Positions 48,150-61,722 are shown, counted from the stretch's first letter. The stretch: DNA of 64,000 nucleotides from Sophora flavescens (GCA_030762895.1 CM061069.1:100953923-101017922); one strand, 5' to 3'. Notes: a model not told the origin generated them from the letters alone. Program-made: numbers and translations.

Positions 48150-51100
48150 ATGAGATGACTGATTTATTGTCACATTATAACTTAAGTGGTCTTTCAATTC
48201 TTTCATAATTCGCAGCCTAGTGACAAAGTTCCTCAGTCAAATCTCACAGTTAGATGCCTCATAATATGCTACAAATTCTGTTGCCATGGTGGACAAAGCA
48301 ATAAAAGTTTTCTTGCACCACACCAAGAAACTGCACCACCAATAGAGATGTAGCCCGAAGTGGTTCTCCTAATACCTTGGCATCTATAAAAATCGAAGTC
48401 AGAATACCCAATGATATCCAAATGATCTGACTTCCTATATGTGAGTATATAATCCATTGTTCTCTTTAAATACCTCATAACCTTTTTGGCTGCTGCCCGA
48501 TGATCCATTTTTGGATTGCTTAAGTATCTACCAAACATTCAAACAATATACGCTATGTCCAAACGCATACAAACTTGAACATACATTAGACTCCCTATAG
48601 CTGATGCGTAGGTAATTTTCTGTATCTCTTGAATCTTAAGATTTTCTTTTGGGCACTGATTGAGACTAAATTTGTCTCCCTTAGCGATCAGGGGCATCAC
48701 TTGATTGGCAATCCTGCATGCCAAACCTTTTGTGCACTTTATTGACATAATTCCTTTGTGACAATCCTATAGTACCCTGACATTGGTCCTGGTGTATCTG
48801 GATCCCTAATACAAAGGAGGTGTCACCAAAATCTTTCATCTTGAAATTTCTTGATAGAAATCTCTTGGTTTTGTGCAACATGCCTATATCTTTAGTGGCA
48901 AGTAGTATGTCATCAACATACAATACCATCAAAATATACTTGCTCCCACTGAATTTCTGATACACACAATTGTCAACATTATTCATCTCAAAACCAAATG
49001 AGAGAATTACTTGATGAAACTTGTGGCACCACTAACGAGACGCCTATTGTAGCCCATAGATAGATATTGTTAGTTTGCAAATCATTCTATTTGGGTCGCT
49101 CGACACAAAATTTTATGGTTGCACCATATAGATCTTTTCGTCAATGTTTCCATTGAGAAAGGTCGTCTTGACATCCATCTGATGAAGCTCCTAATCATAA
49201 TGTGCAACAAGAGTCATAATTGTCCTAAAGAGTCCTTCAATGGAACCAAAGGGAAGGTCTCTTTAAAGTCAATCCCCTTCCTCTTGAGTATAACCCTTGG
49301 CTACAAGACGAACCTTATACCTATCCAAATTACCTTTGGAATCCCTTTTGGTCTTAAATATCCATTTGCAACCAATGAGCTTCCCACCTTCAGGTAATAG
49401 GACAAGTTCCCAAACCTTATTATCTTGCATGGACTTATACTCCTCATCATTGCTTCAATCCACTTTTCTGAGTTGGATTCTTGCATGGCTTGACGGAAAT
49501 TGATTGGATCATTTTCCATCATACCATCATTTTCCTTATGTTTTTGGAGAAATACTATGTAGTCATCCGGAATAGCATTTCTTCTTTCTCTAGTGGATCA
49601 TCGCAAAGGCATTGGTTCTTGAAGCACCGGTTCCTGAGGATCTTGAATTTGTTCTTCAGGAACAACCAATTCATCTTGAACGGGAGTTTGAACAACAATG
49701 TCTTGGAGAGGTTCTGTATTTGCTTCATCAGAAGCAACTGTATGAACCAGTCCTGGAATTGAAACCGATTCTTCCTCAAAGACAAAGTCTCTAACCTTAT
49801 TTCTCCCCCCAAACTCAATATCCTCAAAGAACGTGGCAATTCCTGTCTCAAAAATTGTCTTTAATTTGGTATCATAAAACTTATAGCCCCTGGATCGTTC
49901 TGAATAGCCAATAAAGTAGTTGTTCACTATTCAGGATTCCAATTTCCTTTCATTTGACCTATAAGGCCTTGCCTTAGCTGGACATCCCTATACATGAAAG
50001 TGATTTAGACAAGGTATTTTTTTTCTTTTCCAAAGCTTATAAGGTGTTTTGGCACCTGCCTTGGTTGGCATTCTGTTCAGAATGTAAGCTACAGTCTTTA
50101 GTGCCTCTCCCTAGAGTGACTCCAGTAAGATAGAATGACATAGCATACTTCTTACCATATCCTCAAGAGTCTGGTTTTGTCTTTCAACTACACCATTCAT
50201 GCTAGGTGACCTCTGCATAGTGTACAATGGGACGATCCCACATTCCTCTAGGTATTTGGCAAATGGTCACAGACGTTGTTCACCTTAATCATCAAATCCA
50301 CCACAGTATTCACTACCACAGTCAGATTTGACAATCTTAACTCTCTTATTGGGTCGAAAACCAACTTCAGCCTGAAAAGATTTGAACACGTCCAAAATGA
50401 CCCTAAGTTGACCTCATAATAGACCAAAGTAAGAAACATACCCTTATATGCACGCCAAGTGTTATATTTGGTACATTCTTCTTAACATTCGTAGTCATGC
50501 CACAAAAGAAACAATTGTCACCTTAATTTTATTTCTTTTGTGTCGAAAGCTTAGCAACTTCATTCTTGGTAACCTTAATTTTTTCTTTTTATGCCCTTTT
50601 CCTTAGATGTGCTTGCCAAGTGAGCACTTTCTGTCCTTTACTGCTCCATCCTCTCTTCCTCTTGCACACAATATGAAATGAGCTCGCTAAGAGACCATTT
50701 CTCTTTATGACAATTGTAACTGATCTTAAATTGACTGAATTGCACAAGAAGAGAAACCAACATCAAATGCATGAGAAAGTCCTAAGACAACTCGAGCTTA
50801 GATCCTTAAGCTTGGAAGCAATATTAGACATTACCATAACGTACCCCTTATGTTTCCTCTGCCTTTATACTTTATAGAAATCAAGCTTTGAGAGAGTGTG
50901 CTTGTTTCAGCTTATCGCTTTTGGCAAAGCGTTTGTGAATTTCGACAAGGAATTCTTTGGCACTTAGTATCCCTTCGGATATAACACCCGTAAATGCCTC
51001 TGATGATCATGAGACACATGCGATTAGAGCGTTCTCACTTCTCACAAATTTCCCTCTCGTTAAAGGTATTGGAGTCTATAGGAGAAATGAGTTGCTCCAT

Positions 51101-51198
51101 CCTTAGTGCAAGCTCAAGATCCTTGCAACCAAGAACAATTAAATGTTCTCTTTCCAGTTCTTAAAGTTGATACCATTAAGGACCGGAACCGAATTCAT
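48150..51198 (-). pseudogene. Copia B gag-pol remnant
   Basis: Gag starts at 51198 (MNSVPVLNGINFKNWKEN, then a stop). Integrase traces lie around 49900-50400. The RT N-terminal part is in several frames at 49120-49520. RT catalytic block KYILMVLYVDDILLATK (48986-48681) is followed by FKMKDFGDTSFVLGIQIHQD. The RNase H start is RYLKRTMDYILTYRKSDHLD (48538-48269). Many frameshifts and stops. A different copia family from A, judging by RT and LTR sequence. Confidence 0.8.
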
Positions 51199-52779
51199 GT
51201 TAGCAATACATTAGCAATACCAGCACTAGAGAGAACAAAATAAACAACATAAATGTACTCACATCATATTCAAAGTTAAATCATGAATAAAATCAAATAA
51301 TGGCATACCCCATCTCAAGATACCTAGTGCAACATTAATATCAAGTCTTTGGACAGTAATATTAATTGCTAGTGGTGCTCTTGTTGTAATGATCAAACGT
51401 TGATGATAATGCATGATGATAATGCATGTCAAATAATAAACCCCTCTTTGGATTGATTTATCATTTACATGTACAACCTTGTAATTATCACATGTTTACC
51501 ATAATAGGTGTCTACATAATCTGGCCAAATAGTAACCTTCCTTTGGCCCGATTAATTCTCGCATGAATACACATACACACTAACATTTAACATTTATCAT
51601 GAGCAATCTACATACAGAGGTCACTTTGGCGATTTCATGTTTCAATTGACTCGCTTAAAATGTTAAATAATTGTACAATCCAAAATTAAGAACAAAAATT
51701 TTGAATTCATTATGATTTGCCTTTAATATGATTGTTTGAACCAAAACATCACATCTGAAACTGGCATTGCGTCCAAACTAATGGAGTCAGGTTCGATATC
51801 CATTGGAAACACCTTGTTGCTGGTTTATTCATTTTCCAGATTATCTTTTTTAATTAAAAAAAACAAAAAACACTGAAAGGCCAACTAAATACAACAGCAG
51901 AAACCGAACCCTTCCCATTTATCATACGAGGCAACGCTGCAACCACGGGGCCGAAGGACGCACTTTTTTAAATAGCGAACTCTAAACCTTAAATTTAGAA
52001 TAATGATAGGTGAATGCTCAAATGGAATACTCATTTGGGATCATTTGAGACACCTGGTTAATCATATATAAATATTTGATTAATTCAGTTTATTATATGA
52101 TTAATCATGTATAAATATTTGGTTAATTCATGATGACTCATTAATCATATAAAGAACCGAAATAACCAGATATTTACATATGATTAACCAAATATTTACA
52201 TGATTATGGTAAATAAGCCCATTTACTGTATAATGAATTGAATTATCCAAATATTTATACATGATTAACCAGGTGTTTCAAATGAATGTCTCATTTGAAC
52301 ATTCACATCATTACTCTTGGTACCCTTTCCTGGTGGCACTATCCACCATGGCAGCATGCTTGTTAACCAAATTATTATATTCTTAATCATACATTGTGAT
52401 TGACAATATTCAATGCACTATATTAAGTTGGTAACTAACAACAGGTCATGGATCACAAAATTGATTGATAAAATATTAATGCCTTATATCCATCTGAATC
52501 AAAAACAAAATTCATGGCCACGGCACTTAGCATGGATTGTGGCAAAACCAAAACCATTGTAACATGTTTCATTGCCAAGAATGGAGAGCACGTGTGGGGG
52601 CAAAAAATCCTCAGACCCTAAAAGGAAAAAGTCATGCACAGTGACCAAGAAAAGCACAATCATGCAAAATTCCACCATGGAAGATCAACAATAAAATTTC
52701 CAGAAAAACATGAAACTTCAAACATCAAAATTCCTTAAATCACATACATGAATTGATCATGGGTGGCTCTGATATCACT
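51199..52779. other. Leader region of copia B
   Basis: About 1.6 kb between gag and the 5' LTR without open frames. 52010-52310 holds several copies of ATATTTGGTTAATCATG-type motifs in both orientations. No further feature. Confidence 0.5.
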
Positions 52780-53651
52780 TGTTAAAACTTAACTACTTGT
52801 GTCTGTTGACATGTTTCTAATTCTTTAAACATCATATAGATAAAATCAATATCAATAAGAAACATATGAAGGAAAACCTATAATTCTAAACATCATACAG
52901 ATACAAATCATAGCATATGATTCATGTTAATCAAAGGAGAGGAGAAGAATTTCACACCTTGGAGAGTCGCAGAATCCATCACAGTAGATCAGGGGGAGAT
53001 GAACAGTGTGTGAAACAGTGGATCAGAATGTGAGAGAATGTGAGAGGGTTACTCCTCTCTTTCTGGTTGGTTCAGTGTCTGTCTGTCTGTCTGAATGCCT
53101 AATGGGGAGGCAATTCTTATAACCTACCAGCAGAGAGTAGGGACCTCTCAACGGGTTAACATTAGAATGACCCAGCCCATCATAGGGTCACTCTTTAGTA
53201 AATACCCAACAACAATTTCACCAATTGGTTACGTAATTAAGAATTAATTTTATAACTGATATATTAATAATTTAATCACCAATTAATGCTAATCCACAAA
53301 TTATTAAATTAAAATTTAACAATTCTCCCACTTGGATAGCATTAATCAATTATTAAAAGGAAATACCGATTCACGATCAAAGCACACGTTAACCAAAAGG
53401 TATAAGAAATACAAGCTTTAACAATGCAGAAATAGTATCCGATAGGGAAGTAAATCATACATGCTAAAGACTCATATTTCACATAAAGATTGATGAATAT
53501 AAAATTGCATATAATTAATAAAGAGAAATATGCAATTCAAAAAAATGGTCCAAGCATCTTAAAATGCTATAAGAGATATGAAAACAAGAATGACGTCAAT
53601 TTACATATCTCATAAAAACGATAATGGGCAAATAATGGTTTCAGACTCCCA

Positions 53652-56600
53652 CTAATCCAATACATCAAAAGACTTAACTAAGCCCATATGAATTACATGA
53701 TTCCGGAATATTCCAACAGTTAAGCCTTTGGTTAGTGGATCAGCAAGCATGTTTCCTGTATCAATATGCTCTATACGAGTCTGAAACTCCTGAATCTTCT
53801 CTCTAACGAACAAATATTTCACATCAAAATGCTTAGTGCGAGAAGAGCTTCTATTGTTATGAGAGAAGTTCACAGCAGCAATATTGTCACAATATATCAC
53901 AAGTGGGCTAGATATGCTTTCAACAATATGAAAGCCATAAATCAAATTTTTCAGCCACATGGCTTGACAAGTAGCCTCATAGCAAGCAACATACTCTGCT
54001 TCCATGGTAGAAGTAGCTGTAAGCGTCTGTTTGACGCTTTTCCAAGAAATAGCTCCTCCTGCCATCATAAAGATAAAGCCAGAAGTAGATTTTCGGTCGT
54101 CAGGGCAACCTGCGAAATCAGAATCAGAATAACCAGTGACCTAAGTTGATCAGACTTCTTATAGGTCAACATATAATCTTTGGTTCCCTGCAAATATCTC
54201 ATGACCTTTTTTACGGCTTTCCAATGACCCAAACCTGGGTTGCTCAAGTATCTCCCTAAAGCATTTACAGCAAAAGCAATGTCGGGACGAGTACAAACTT
54301 GAGCATACATTAAACTACCAACAGCGGAAGCATATGGGACCTTTTTCATTTCAATTATTTCTACATCATTTTGAGGACATTGAGATTTAGAGAATTTTTC
54401 CTCACCCTTTTGAACAGGTGCAGCACATGGGGAGCAAGAATGCATATTAAACCTTTTGAGGACCTTTTCAATATATCCTTTTTGAGACAATCCAAGAACA
54501 CCACGTGACCTATCACGATAAATCTGGATGCCTAAAACAACAGAAGCATCACCAAGGTCTTTCATATCAAAGTGGCTACTCAACATGAGTTTTGTCTCGG
54601 TCAGAATTTTAACACAACTGCTAGCAAGAAGTATATCATCAACATATAGAACGAGAATGATGAATTCACCCTCACAAGTCTTCAAGTAAACGCACCGATC
54701 CGAGGCATTTTCTTTGAAGCCAAGAGAAGTGACAACCTGATCAAACTTCAAATACCATTGTCCGGAGGCCTGTTTCAGTCCATAAATAGACTTATTCAGC
54801 TTGCAAACCAAGTGCTCTTTGCATTTTTCAAGTAAAACCTTCAGACTGAACCATGTAAACATCTTCAGTAAGGTCTCCATTCAGAAAAGCCGTCTTCACA
54901 TCCATCTGGTGAAGTTCTAGATCAAAATGAGCTACCAAAGCCATGACAACTCGAAATGAATCTTTTGTAGAGACTGGTGAGAAAGTCTCCTTATAGTCAA
55001 TGCCTTCTCTTTGGTTATAGCCTTTAGCTACTAGTCTGGCTTTGTACCTTTCAACTTTACCATCTGGAGTACGTTTGGTTTTGAAAACCCATTTGCATCC
55101 AACAGGTTTACAACCAATTGGTAATTCCTCTAGACTCCAAACACCATTATGAGACATAGAAGACAACTCATCATGCATAGCATTCAGCCAATCAGAAGCA
55201 TGAGAGCTGGAAATTGCCTCCTTAAAGGTAATAGGATCATCATCATCATTGAGGTCAAACTCATGTTCCGAAGATATACAACATAATCATCTCGGTATGG
55301 AAGGTCTGCGCACTCTTTGAGATCGTCTCGGTGGAATTTCATCAACAATAAGATCATGTTCTTGTTCATCTACAAGCGGTCTTTGCCACACCATCTTCAT
55401 GTTGAAGATTTCGATCAACATCATTAGCTGGAATCATAACTTCTCGTAGGAAAAGGAACAGTTGGTATAGGAACAATGGTGCGATCTTCTCTAAGAGTAA
55501 TCGGTCGTGGTATATCACTCCCACTATCCAAGTCATCCTCAAAGAAAATCGCTCGATCGATTCGACGACTCGCATAGAATGAGATGGACAATAGAATCTG
55601 CTACCTCTGGAACCCACACAATAGCCAATAAAGAAACCACTAACAGTCTTAAGATCAAGCTTCTTAGACTGAGGATTATAAGGTCTAACTTCTGCCTTAC
55701 AACCCCATACATGAAAATGTTTCAAACTCGGCTTCTTTCCACTCATGAGCTCATATGGAGTTTTTGGTACAGACTTGTTGGGTACTTGATTTAGAATGTA
55801 GACAGCAGTTTTTAAGGCATCTCCCCAAAGAAAGTCTGGCAATGATGAATGGCTTAACATACACCTTACCATATCCATAAGTGTGCGGTTACGCCTCTCT
55901 CTGCAACTCCATTTTGCTCAGGAGTACCAGGCATAGTGTATTGAGCTTCAATACCGCATTCCTCAAGAAATCTGGCAAAAGGTCCTGGGTTTCTACCCGT
56001 CTCATTATATCTACCATAGAATTCTCCACCTCTGTCAGATCTCACACATTTTATCTTCCTACCTGTTTTCAACTCAACAGCAGCCTTAAAGGATTTGAAA
56101 GCATCTAGGGAACTAGACTTTTCTTGAAGAAGATCTATCCATCCATATCTCGAGAAATCATCTATAAAGGTAATGAAATACCCATATCCACCCATGGCAG
56201 TGGGTGTAATAGGTCCACACAGGTCGGTGTGAATCAACTGTAGCACATCATCACACCTATTTGCTGCTTTATTCCTAACCTTGGCAGTAAATTTGCCCTT
56301 GATGCAATCAACACATGTATCAAAATCGGAGAAGTCTAGATCATGGAGAATACCTTCCTTGACTAGCCTCTCAATACGGGGCCTAGAAATATGCCCCAAA
56401 CGTCGATGCCATAACATAGAAGAATGTTCATTAATCCCCTCTGCGTTTGTTTCCAACGTTAGAAGTGTGTGACATGTCATGTAGATTTAACATATAAAGG
56501 CCATCACGTAAAACTCCGAACCAACGGAAATAGAATCTGAATAAACAATCAATTTTCCACTACCAAACTTAAAGGTGTAACCACATTTATCCAAAGCGAG

Positions 56601-57672
56601 AAACAGTAAATCAAGTTCCTTCTCATAGAAGGTGCATACACAACATCTCTTAAAAGCAAATTATGTCCGAAGGCAAAAGTAAAGAAACAATTCCAATGTC
56701 AATAATGTAAACTCCATCTCCCATAATAATTTTAGACTCAAGCATCACTTGGTTTCCTCAGGCTTGTGAACCCCGCAAGGAATTCACAACATGAATGGTT
56801 GCACTGAATCTAACCACCAAGTATTTGGAGGAACATCAATGACATTGGATTCAAAGCATGTTAGAGCCAGGAATATACCTTGCTTCTCTTGTTTCTTTTT
56901 CAAGAAATAGCAATCATCTACCTTGTGGCCATACTTCTTACAATACTTGCAGTTACCCTTGAAGAAACTCTTCTTAGCCTGCGAGATCTTTGCTTTGCAT
57001 TTTTCTTCTTTCCCTTTTGATCTTTCTTCACAAATCTTGAACCTGACTTAGAAGTTTGATTTGGATCAGATGCAGCAAAATGAGCACTGTGAGATTTACC
57101 CTTTTTAATGGACTCTTCTTCTTGTGTAACAATGGCAATCATCTCGTCCACTGTGTATTGTAAGAGGTCTTCATTACATCGAATTGTGAAGGAAGAGATT
57201 CAAGAACCCGGTAGATTAAAGTACTTTCGCCAATTTCCACTTTAAGAGATCTCAGTTTGTTGTAATAGTGCATCAGCTTCATGATATGCTCACACACACC
57301 ACTGACCCCATCATATTTGGTCTTGTCAAACAAGGAAAGATACTGACTTTTCTGAGCCTTCTCAAAAGTCATAAATTTCTCCCCAACAGCTTTTTGATAT
57401 TCTTTAGCATTATTGGTCTCTGTGATACTCTGCCTGATGGATTTTTCCATAGTATACTTCATCACTTTCAGGCACACTCTATTAGAGTGTTCCCATTTCT
57501 CATAAGCAATCCTCTGTGCTGCAGTAGATTCATCTGTGAGAGCTGCTGGCTTGTCTTCCCTTAAGGCCAGATCCAAGTCAGCAATAGTTAAGTAGAGATC
57601 TAGAGACTCTTTCCAGTCCTCATAGTTTGTCCCATTTAGAGTTTTGACAGAATTTGGGAAGGAGGATGACAT
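53652..57672 (-). pseudogene. Copia A' gag-pol polyprotein with many small indels
   Basis: Keeps the gag start lost in copy A (MSSSFPNSVKTLNGTNYEDW at 57672) and the C terminus (LTKGLTVGIFRNHVIHMG...). The frame is cut by single-base changes near 57150, 56990, 56440, 55890, 55370-55180, 54850 and 54140, so it appears as separate gag (57672-57139), integrase (56480-55366) and RT/RNase H (55178-53652) frames. YVDDILLAS and TMEAEY are intact. Confidence 0.88.
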
Positions 57673-58169
57673 AAAACAAAGAATAAGGAATCATTAAGGA
57701 TTGAAGATAATATGATTCCATTAATGTGTTCAGCCAATCTTGCCCATAATACAAATTTCTTATTCATTATAATTCCGCCTAAGGGTCCCGAATCATAATA
57801 AACAAGAAATGTAATAAGAAGAATAATACAATGTACAAAACTTACATCACCAAAATTTCTAATACCGATAGGGTACTTGAAAAACATAATTGACATAAGC
57901 TTGAGACAATAGTACGATGTATAATAACAAATTACATTAATAATATTACACCGATAGGGTATAATTATTATTAATATAATACAAACATAACACATTAGAA
58001 TAATTAATTATTTAACAACACAAATTTTGTATAATTATACCCACGATAGGTGAGTTCATAACTATACAAAATATCAATAGTCATGCTACAATTATACATT
58101 AGAAAAATTATATTGTATAACAAATGCAGCATAGAACACACAACTTAATTCACATAAGGCTCTAAAAAA

Positions 58170-58560
58170 TGATTCGCGAGGCGAGAGGTATCTCGCGAGG
58201 CGAATCTTGTGAAAAGTCAGCAACGTTTGGTCTTCTCGCGGGTACTCGCGAGGCGAGTAAAGTGTTCGCGAGGCGACCCAGAAACCTTTCATTTTCCTAG
58301 AACAGTCGGCCTTCGGGGTCGCGAGGCGAGAAGAGTAGTCGTGGGGCGACCCAGAGACCTTTCATTTTCCTAGAACAGTCAGCCTTCGGGGTCGCGAGGC
58401 GAGAAGCGTAGTCGCGGGGCGACCCAGAAAGGATGACAATTTCACTGTTCTGCTGGCTTTCAGGTTCGCGAGGCGAGAATAATCTCGCGAGGCGAATCTG
58501 GAATTCCACAGATGCTGATGCCCAGAATCGCGAGGCGAGAATACACTCGCGGGGTGATCG
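58170..58560. repeat. TCGCGAGGCGA motif array in copia A' leader
   Basis: Same arrangement as at 20710-21110, with local variants such as TCGTGGGGCGA. Confidence 0.8.
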
Positions 58561-59863
58561 AACGAGTTGGGGTTTTTTTACGCAAACAGGAAACGAAAAA
58601 CCATCGATTTCTCACGTTTTATTTGATGAAATCCAACGATTTTCGAGTATGTTACTCGAATAACATGTGGGAAGAAAAGCCCTCAAACAATTTTCGAAAT
58701 CATTGGCCAGAATTATAGTTTCGAATTTTGAAGAACAAGGCATGAAAAAACGAAAGTTGCTGAAGAAAAAAAATTCTGGGCAAACAAAATTTTTACAATA
58801 TTGATATAACATGATATGAAAATCCCTAAAAAAGATTTTGCATCTTGATTGAAAAACATAAATTAGGGTTCATATAATTTTCAGAATAGCTATAACATGT
58901 ATCTAACTTGGCTCTGATACCAATTGAAGGAAAACCTATAATTCTAAACATCATACAGATACAAATCATAGCATATGATTCATGTTAATCAAAGGAGAGG
59001 AGAAGAATTTCACACCTTGGAGAGTCGCAGAATCCATCACAGTAGATCGGGGGAGATGAACAGGTGTGTGAAACAAGTGGATCGAATGTGAGAGAATGTG
59101 AGAGGGTTACTCCTCTCTTTCTCGGTTGGTTCGGTTGTCCTGCATGCATGCGAATGCCTAATGGGAGGCAATTCTTATAACCTACCAAGCAGAGAGTAGG
59201 GACCTCTCAACGGGTTAACATTAGAATGACCTGACCCATCATAGGGTCACTCTTTAGTAAATACCCAACAACAATTTCACCAATTGGTTACGTAATTAAG
59301 AATTAATTTTATAACTGATATATTAATAATTTAATCACCAATTAATGCTAATCCACAAATTATTAAATTAAAATTTAACAACATATTCTTATCAAGCATA
59401 AATCCAAAGCCAGATTCTAACTAAAATCCCATGGCAATTCAAGATGATTAATGAATGCGGAAGCGTACCTGGAGGATCCGAAGACTTGATGGAAATGATG
59501 AAGTTCTTGGTAGAGTAGTGATCTTCCAATTGTAGATTTTCTTTAGTCTTGATTCTTCCTCTAATAGGATGAAGAGAATTGAAGTCTTGTAGTGTCTACA
59601 ATTGGGGACCATAACCCCTTATTTATAAAAATCATGTGCCCTTTCATGAAGAGTCATGACTATCCAACTTTTCTTATTTTTATTTTTTTCTCATCATAAG
59701 AATAGAAATAAGACCTTTTGGTATCTATACAATAATTTCCATGACAATTATGTCATTAGCCACAAATCTTATCTGAATTAAATTACTTTAATTTGGCTAA
59801 TTAAAAATATGACCTTGACACATTTAAACATTACACGTGGGACCCAAAAATTCTAACAAAAAG

Positions 59864-60470
59864 TGCTAGCTCTTGGGTTTTGTGGATGTTTTTTGCCCCC
59901 GTTTTCTGCCTTGTTTCGTTAGGGTCTTTTATGTGGTTTGTTCTTATTGAAGGTTTGGGCTAAACTTGAATTGATAGGTGAATTGGGCTGCTGTTTTGTA
60001 TGGGTAGCTGATTTCTTTGGGTTCATTACTATACTTCTTTTCTCTTTTTCTGTGGGAGCCGAGTTACTTTTCAACCATATTATATTGAGGTTTTTTTGGT
60101 TGAACAGTTAACTTTTTCTCTTTTTTAGTTTTCTCTAATTTTATCTGTATATGGGTTTGAATATTCCTTATACTTTTATCAATATATTTCCATTCATAAA
60201 AAAAACTGTATAAAATGATTAATAGTACCCATAAAAAAGCTTTCTTAATTACAAATTTGGGAAATAGTTAAAAATCCAAGCAAACAAATATTATATAAGT
60301 TGCAATATATTTTTTACACATTAAAGGGACTATTCCTATAAACTTTAGCCTTCCTATCTTTCTTTATCTTCTTGTAAAAACGTGAGATTTTACGACATCT
60401 GCCACATTTTTTTTAGTAAAGGCATCTACCACATACTAAATAGTATATAAACTAAAAACAATAAACAGGC
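59864..60470. other. Possible LINE 3' UTR scrap; no gene
   Basis: 60060-60206 is T-rich and ends TTATCAATATATTTCCATTC then ATAAAAAAAA, like the 3' end of plant L1 elements. The rest shows no feature. Confidence 0.35.
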
Positions 60471-60476
60471 CATTTA

Positions 60477-61515
60477 CTAAAAGTTCTTTTGATTTATTGA
60501 AACCTTTTCAGCTGCGAGTACTTTGGTGGAAATGTCTTCTGAGCTCACAATAGGTAAGAAACCCGTTTGAGTATCGTCGCTATCATTTTCAATTTTTCCT
60601 TGAAGACTTAATCCTTCAACTCTTGCTCCCATAAGATCTCCTATAACTCTCACATCTAAAAAATAGAAAAAACTTACACCAGTTAAGTCATATAGAGAAT
60701 TCAGAGGGCGAAATTAAAGTACTTCAGATTTGATTTTATCAAAAAATAATCAAATATAAACTATATATAATAGAAAAATTGCAAAACTTTATACATTAAA
60801 AAAAAGCTTAATTGTATATTTGGTCCCTCAACTTTTTCAATTGTGTGATTTTGATCCCTCAAAAAATTTAATTGCACATGCGATTTTGATCCCTCAAAAA
60901 TTTAATTGCACATTTAGTCCTCTAATTTGTCGAATTGTGCAAAATCAGTCCTTTCACCCATGATTAGTCAATGTGCAATTAAATTTTTGAGGGACCAAAA
61001 TCACACAATTTTAAAAGTTGAGGGATGAAAATTGAGGGACCAAAAGTGCAATTAAAATTTTTGAGGGATCAATATCGTATCGAATGCATATGTGTTATTG
61101 GCTAATGTTTTTTTGACATAAGAATGAGACACCATACGATGCCCCATTTATTTTGTTTTTATGTATTTTCGAGTTACATATATATAAAGGTGATAAAAAA
61201 AATAAGTAAGTGACAGAAATAAATACATACAATATTTATATGTCTAAAATTTGATTTTCAAATAAGATAAAAGTATGTTATTCTATGCCATTCACCTGGA
61301 TTTGAAAATAACCAAAGAATGATGGCACAAACAAGCAACACCAAAGGGATAACATGCACTGCATTCTCTGCAAGCCTAACACGTGCCCTCTCCCTCTTAG
61401 CCAACTCTGCAATGGGGTCATATGTTGGCAAATTACTATTGCCATCAAACATAGAAGATGATCTACGCTCTGAATATGGAGAACTCGTTGCATGCTTGAA
61501 GACTGAAGCAGTCAT
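60477..61515 (-). CDS. Small single-pass membrane protein, unknown function (2 exons)
   Basis: Exon 1 is 61515-61296 and exon 2 is 60655-60477, with donor CCAG|GTGAAT and acceptor TTTTTAG, phase 1, and stop TAG. The product has 132 residues. It carries the segment LPTYDPIAELAKRERARVRL, one predicted transmembrane helix (residues about 53-70, HVIPLVLLVCAIILWLF), then a tail with DVRVIGDLMGARVEGL and an acidic NDSDDTQTGFLP. It resembles a plant-specific family of short proteins that usually begin MHRSASWNR. Here that start is present at 61549 but in a different frame (MHRSASWNRFSDD). Either translation begins at the internal ATG 61515, or the frame is shifted near 61510-61520. The function of the family is not known to me. 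Confidence 0.65.
60805..61065. mobile_element. Foldback MITE, copy 1 (in intron of the membrane-protein gene)
   Basis: Long inverted arms: GGTCCCTCAACTTTTTCAATTG and its complement (GAGGGACCAAAAGTGCAATTAA), with repeated TTTGATCCCTCAAAAA inside. It is related to 62141-62397. Confidence 0.6.
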
Positions 61516-61687
61516 CAGAGAACCTGTTCCAGCTTGCGGATCTGTGCATCTTTCTTTGTTGATTAATTTCTTTTGGCAGTTGAGAAAAAATTAATGTTAA
61601 TTTAGAATAGAAAAAGTGAACACATGAGAGAAAGGGTCAAAAAAGGTTGTGCATCTAAACAATAGCACAACCAAAATAAACCAAAAG

Positions 61688-61722
61688 TATAATAAATAAA
61701 TAAATAAATAAATAAATAAAAG
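61688..61722. repeat. (AAAT)n microsatellite
   Basis: About eight AAAT units about 140-170 bp upstream of the membrane-protein start codons. Confidence 0.8.

Larger units (their letters stand above)
52867..59380 (-). mobile_element. Ty1/copia retrotransposon A' (second copy of family A), nested in copia B LTR
   Basis: LTRs are 52867-53321 (455 bp) and 58925-59380 (456 bp). The target duplication ACATA is at 52862-52866 and 59381-59385. The tRNA-Met PBS (TTGGTATCAGAGCC, minus strand) is next to the right LTR. Same family and gene order as copia A. The insertion splits the 5' LTR of copia B. Confidence 0.93.
46968..59858 (-). mobile_element. Ty1/copia retrotransposon B, old, interrupted by copia A'
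   Basis: The left LTR is 46968-47527 (560 bp). The right LTR is 52780-59858, split by copia A' at 52867; without the insert and its duplication it is also 560 bp. The target duplication AAAAG is at 46963-46967 and 59859-59863. A PBS-like GATATCAGAGCCACCC (minus strand) abuts the right LTR, and AATGGGAGAG precedes the left LTR as purine tract. Internal stops are numerous. Confidence 0.9.
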
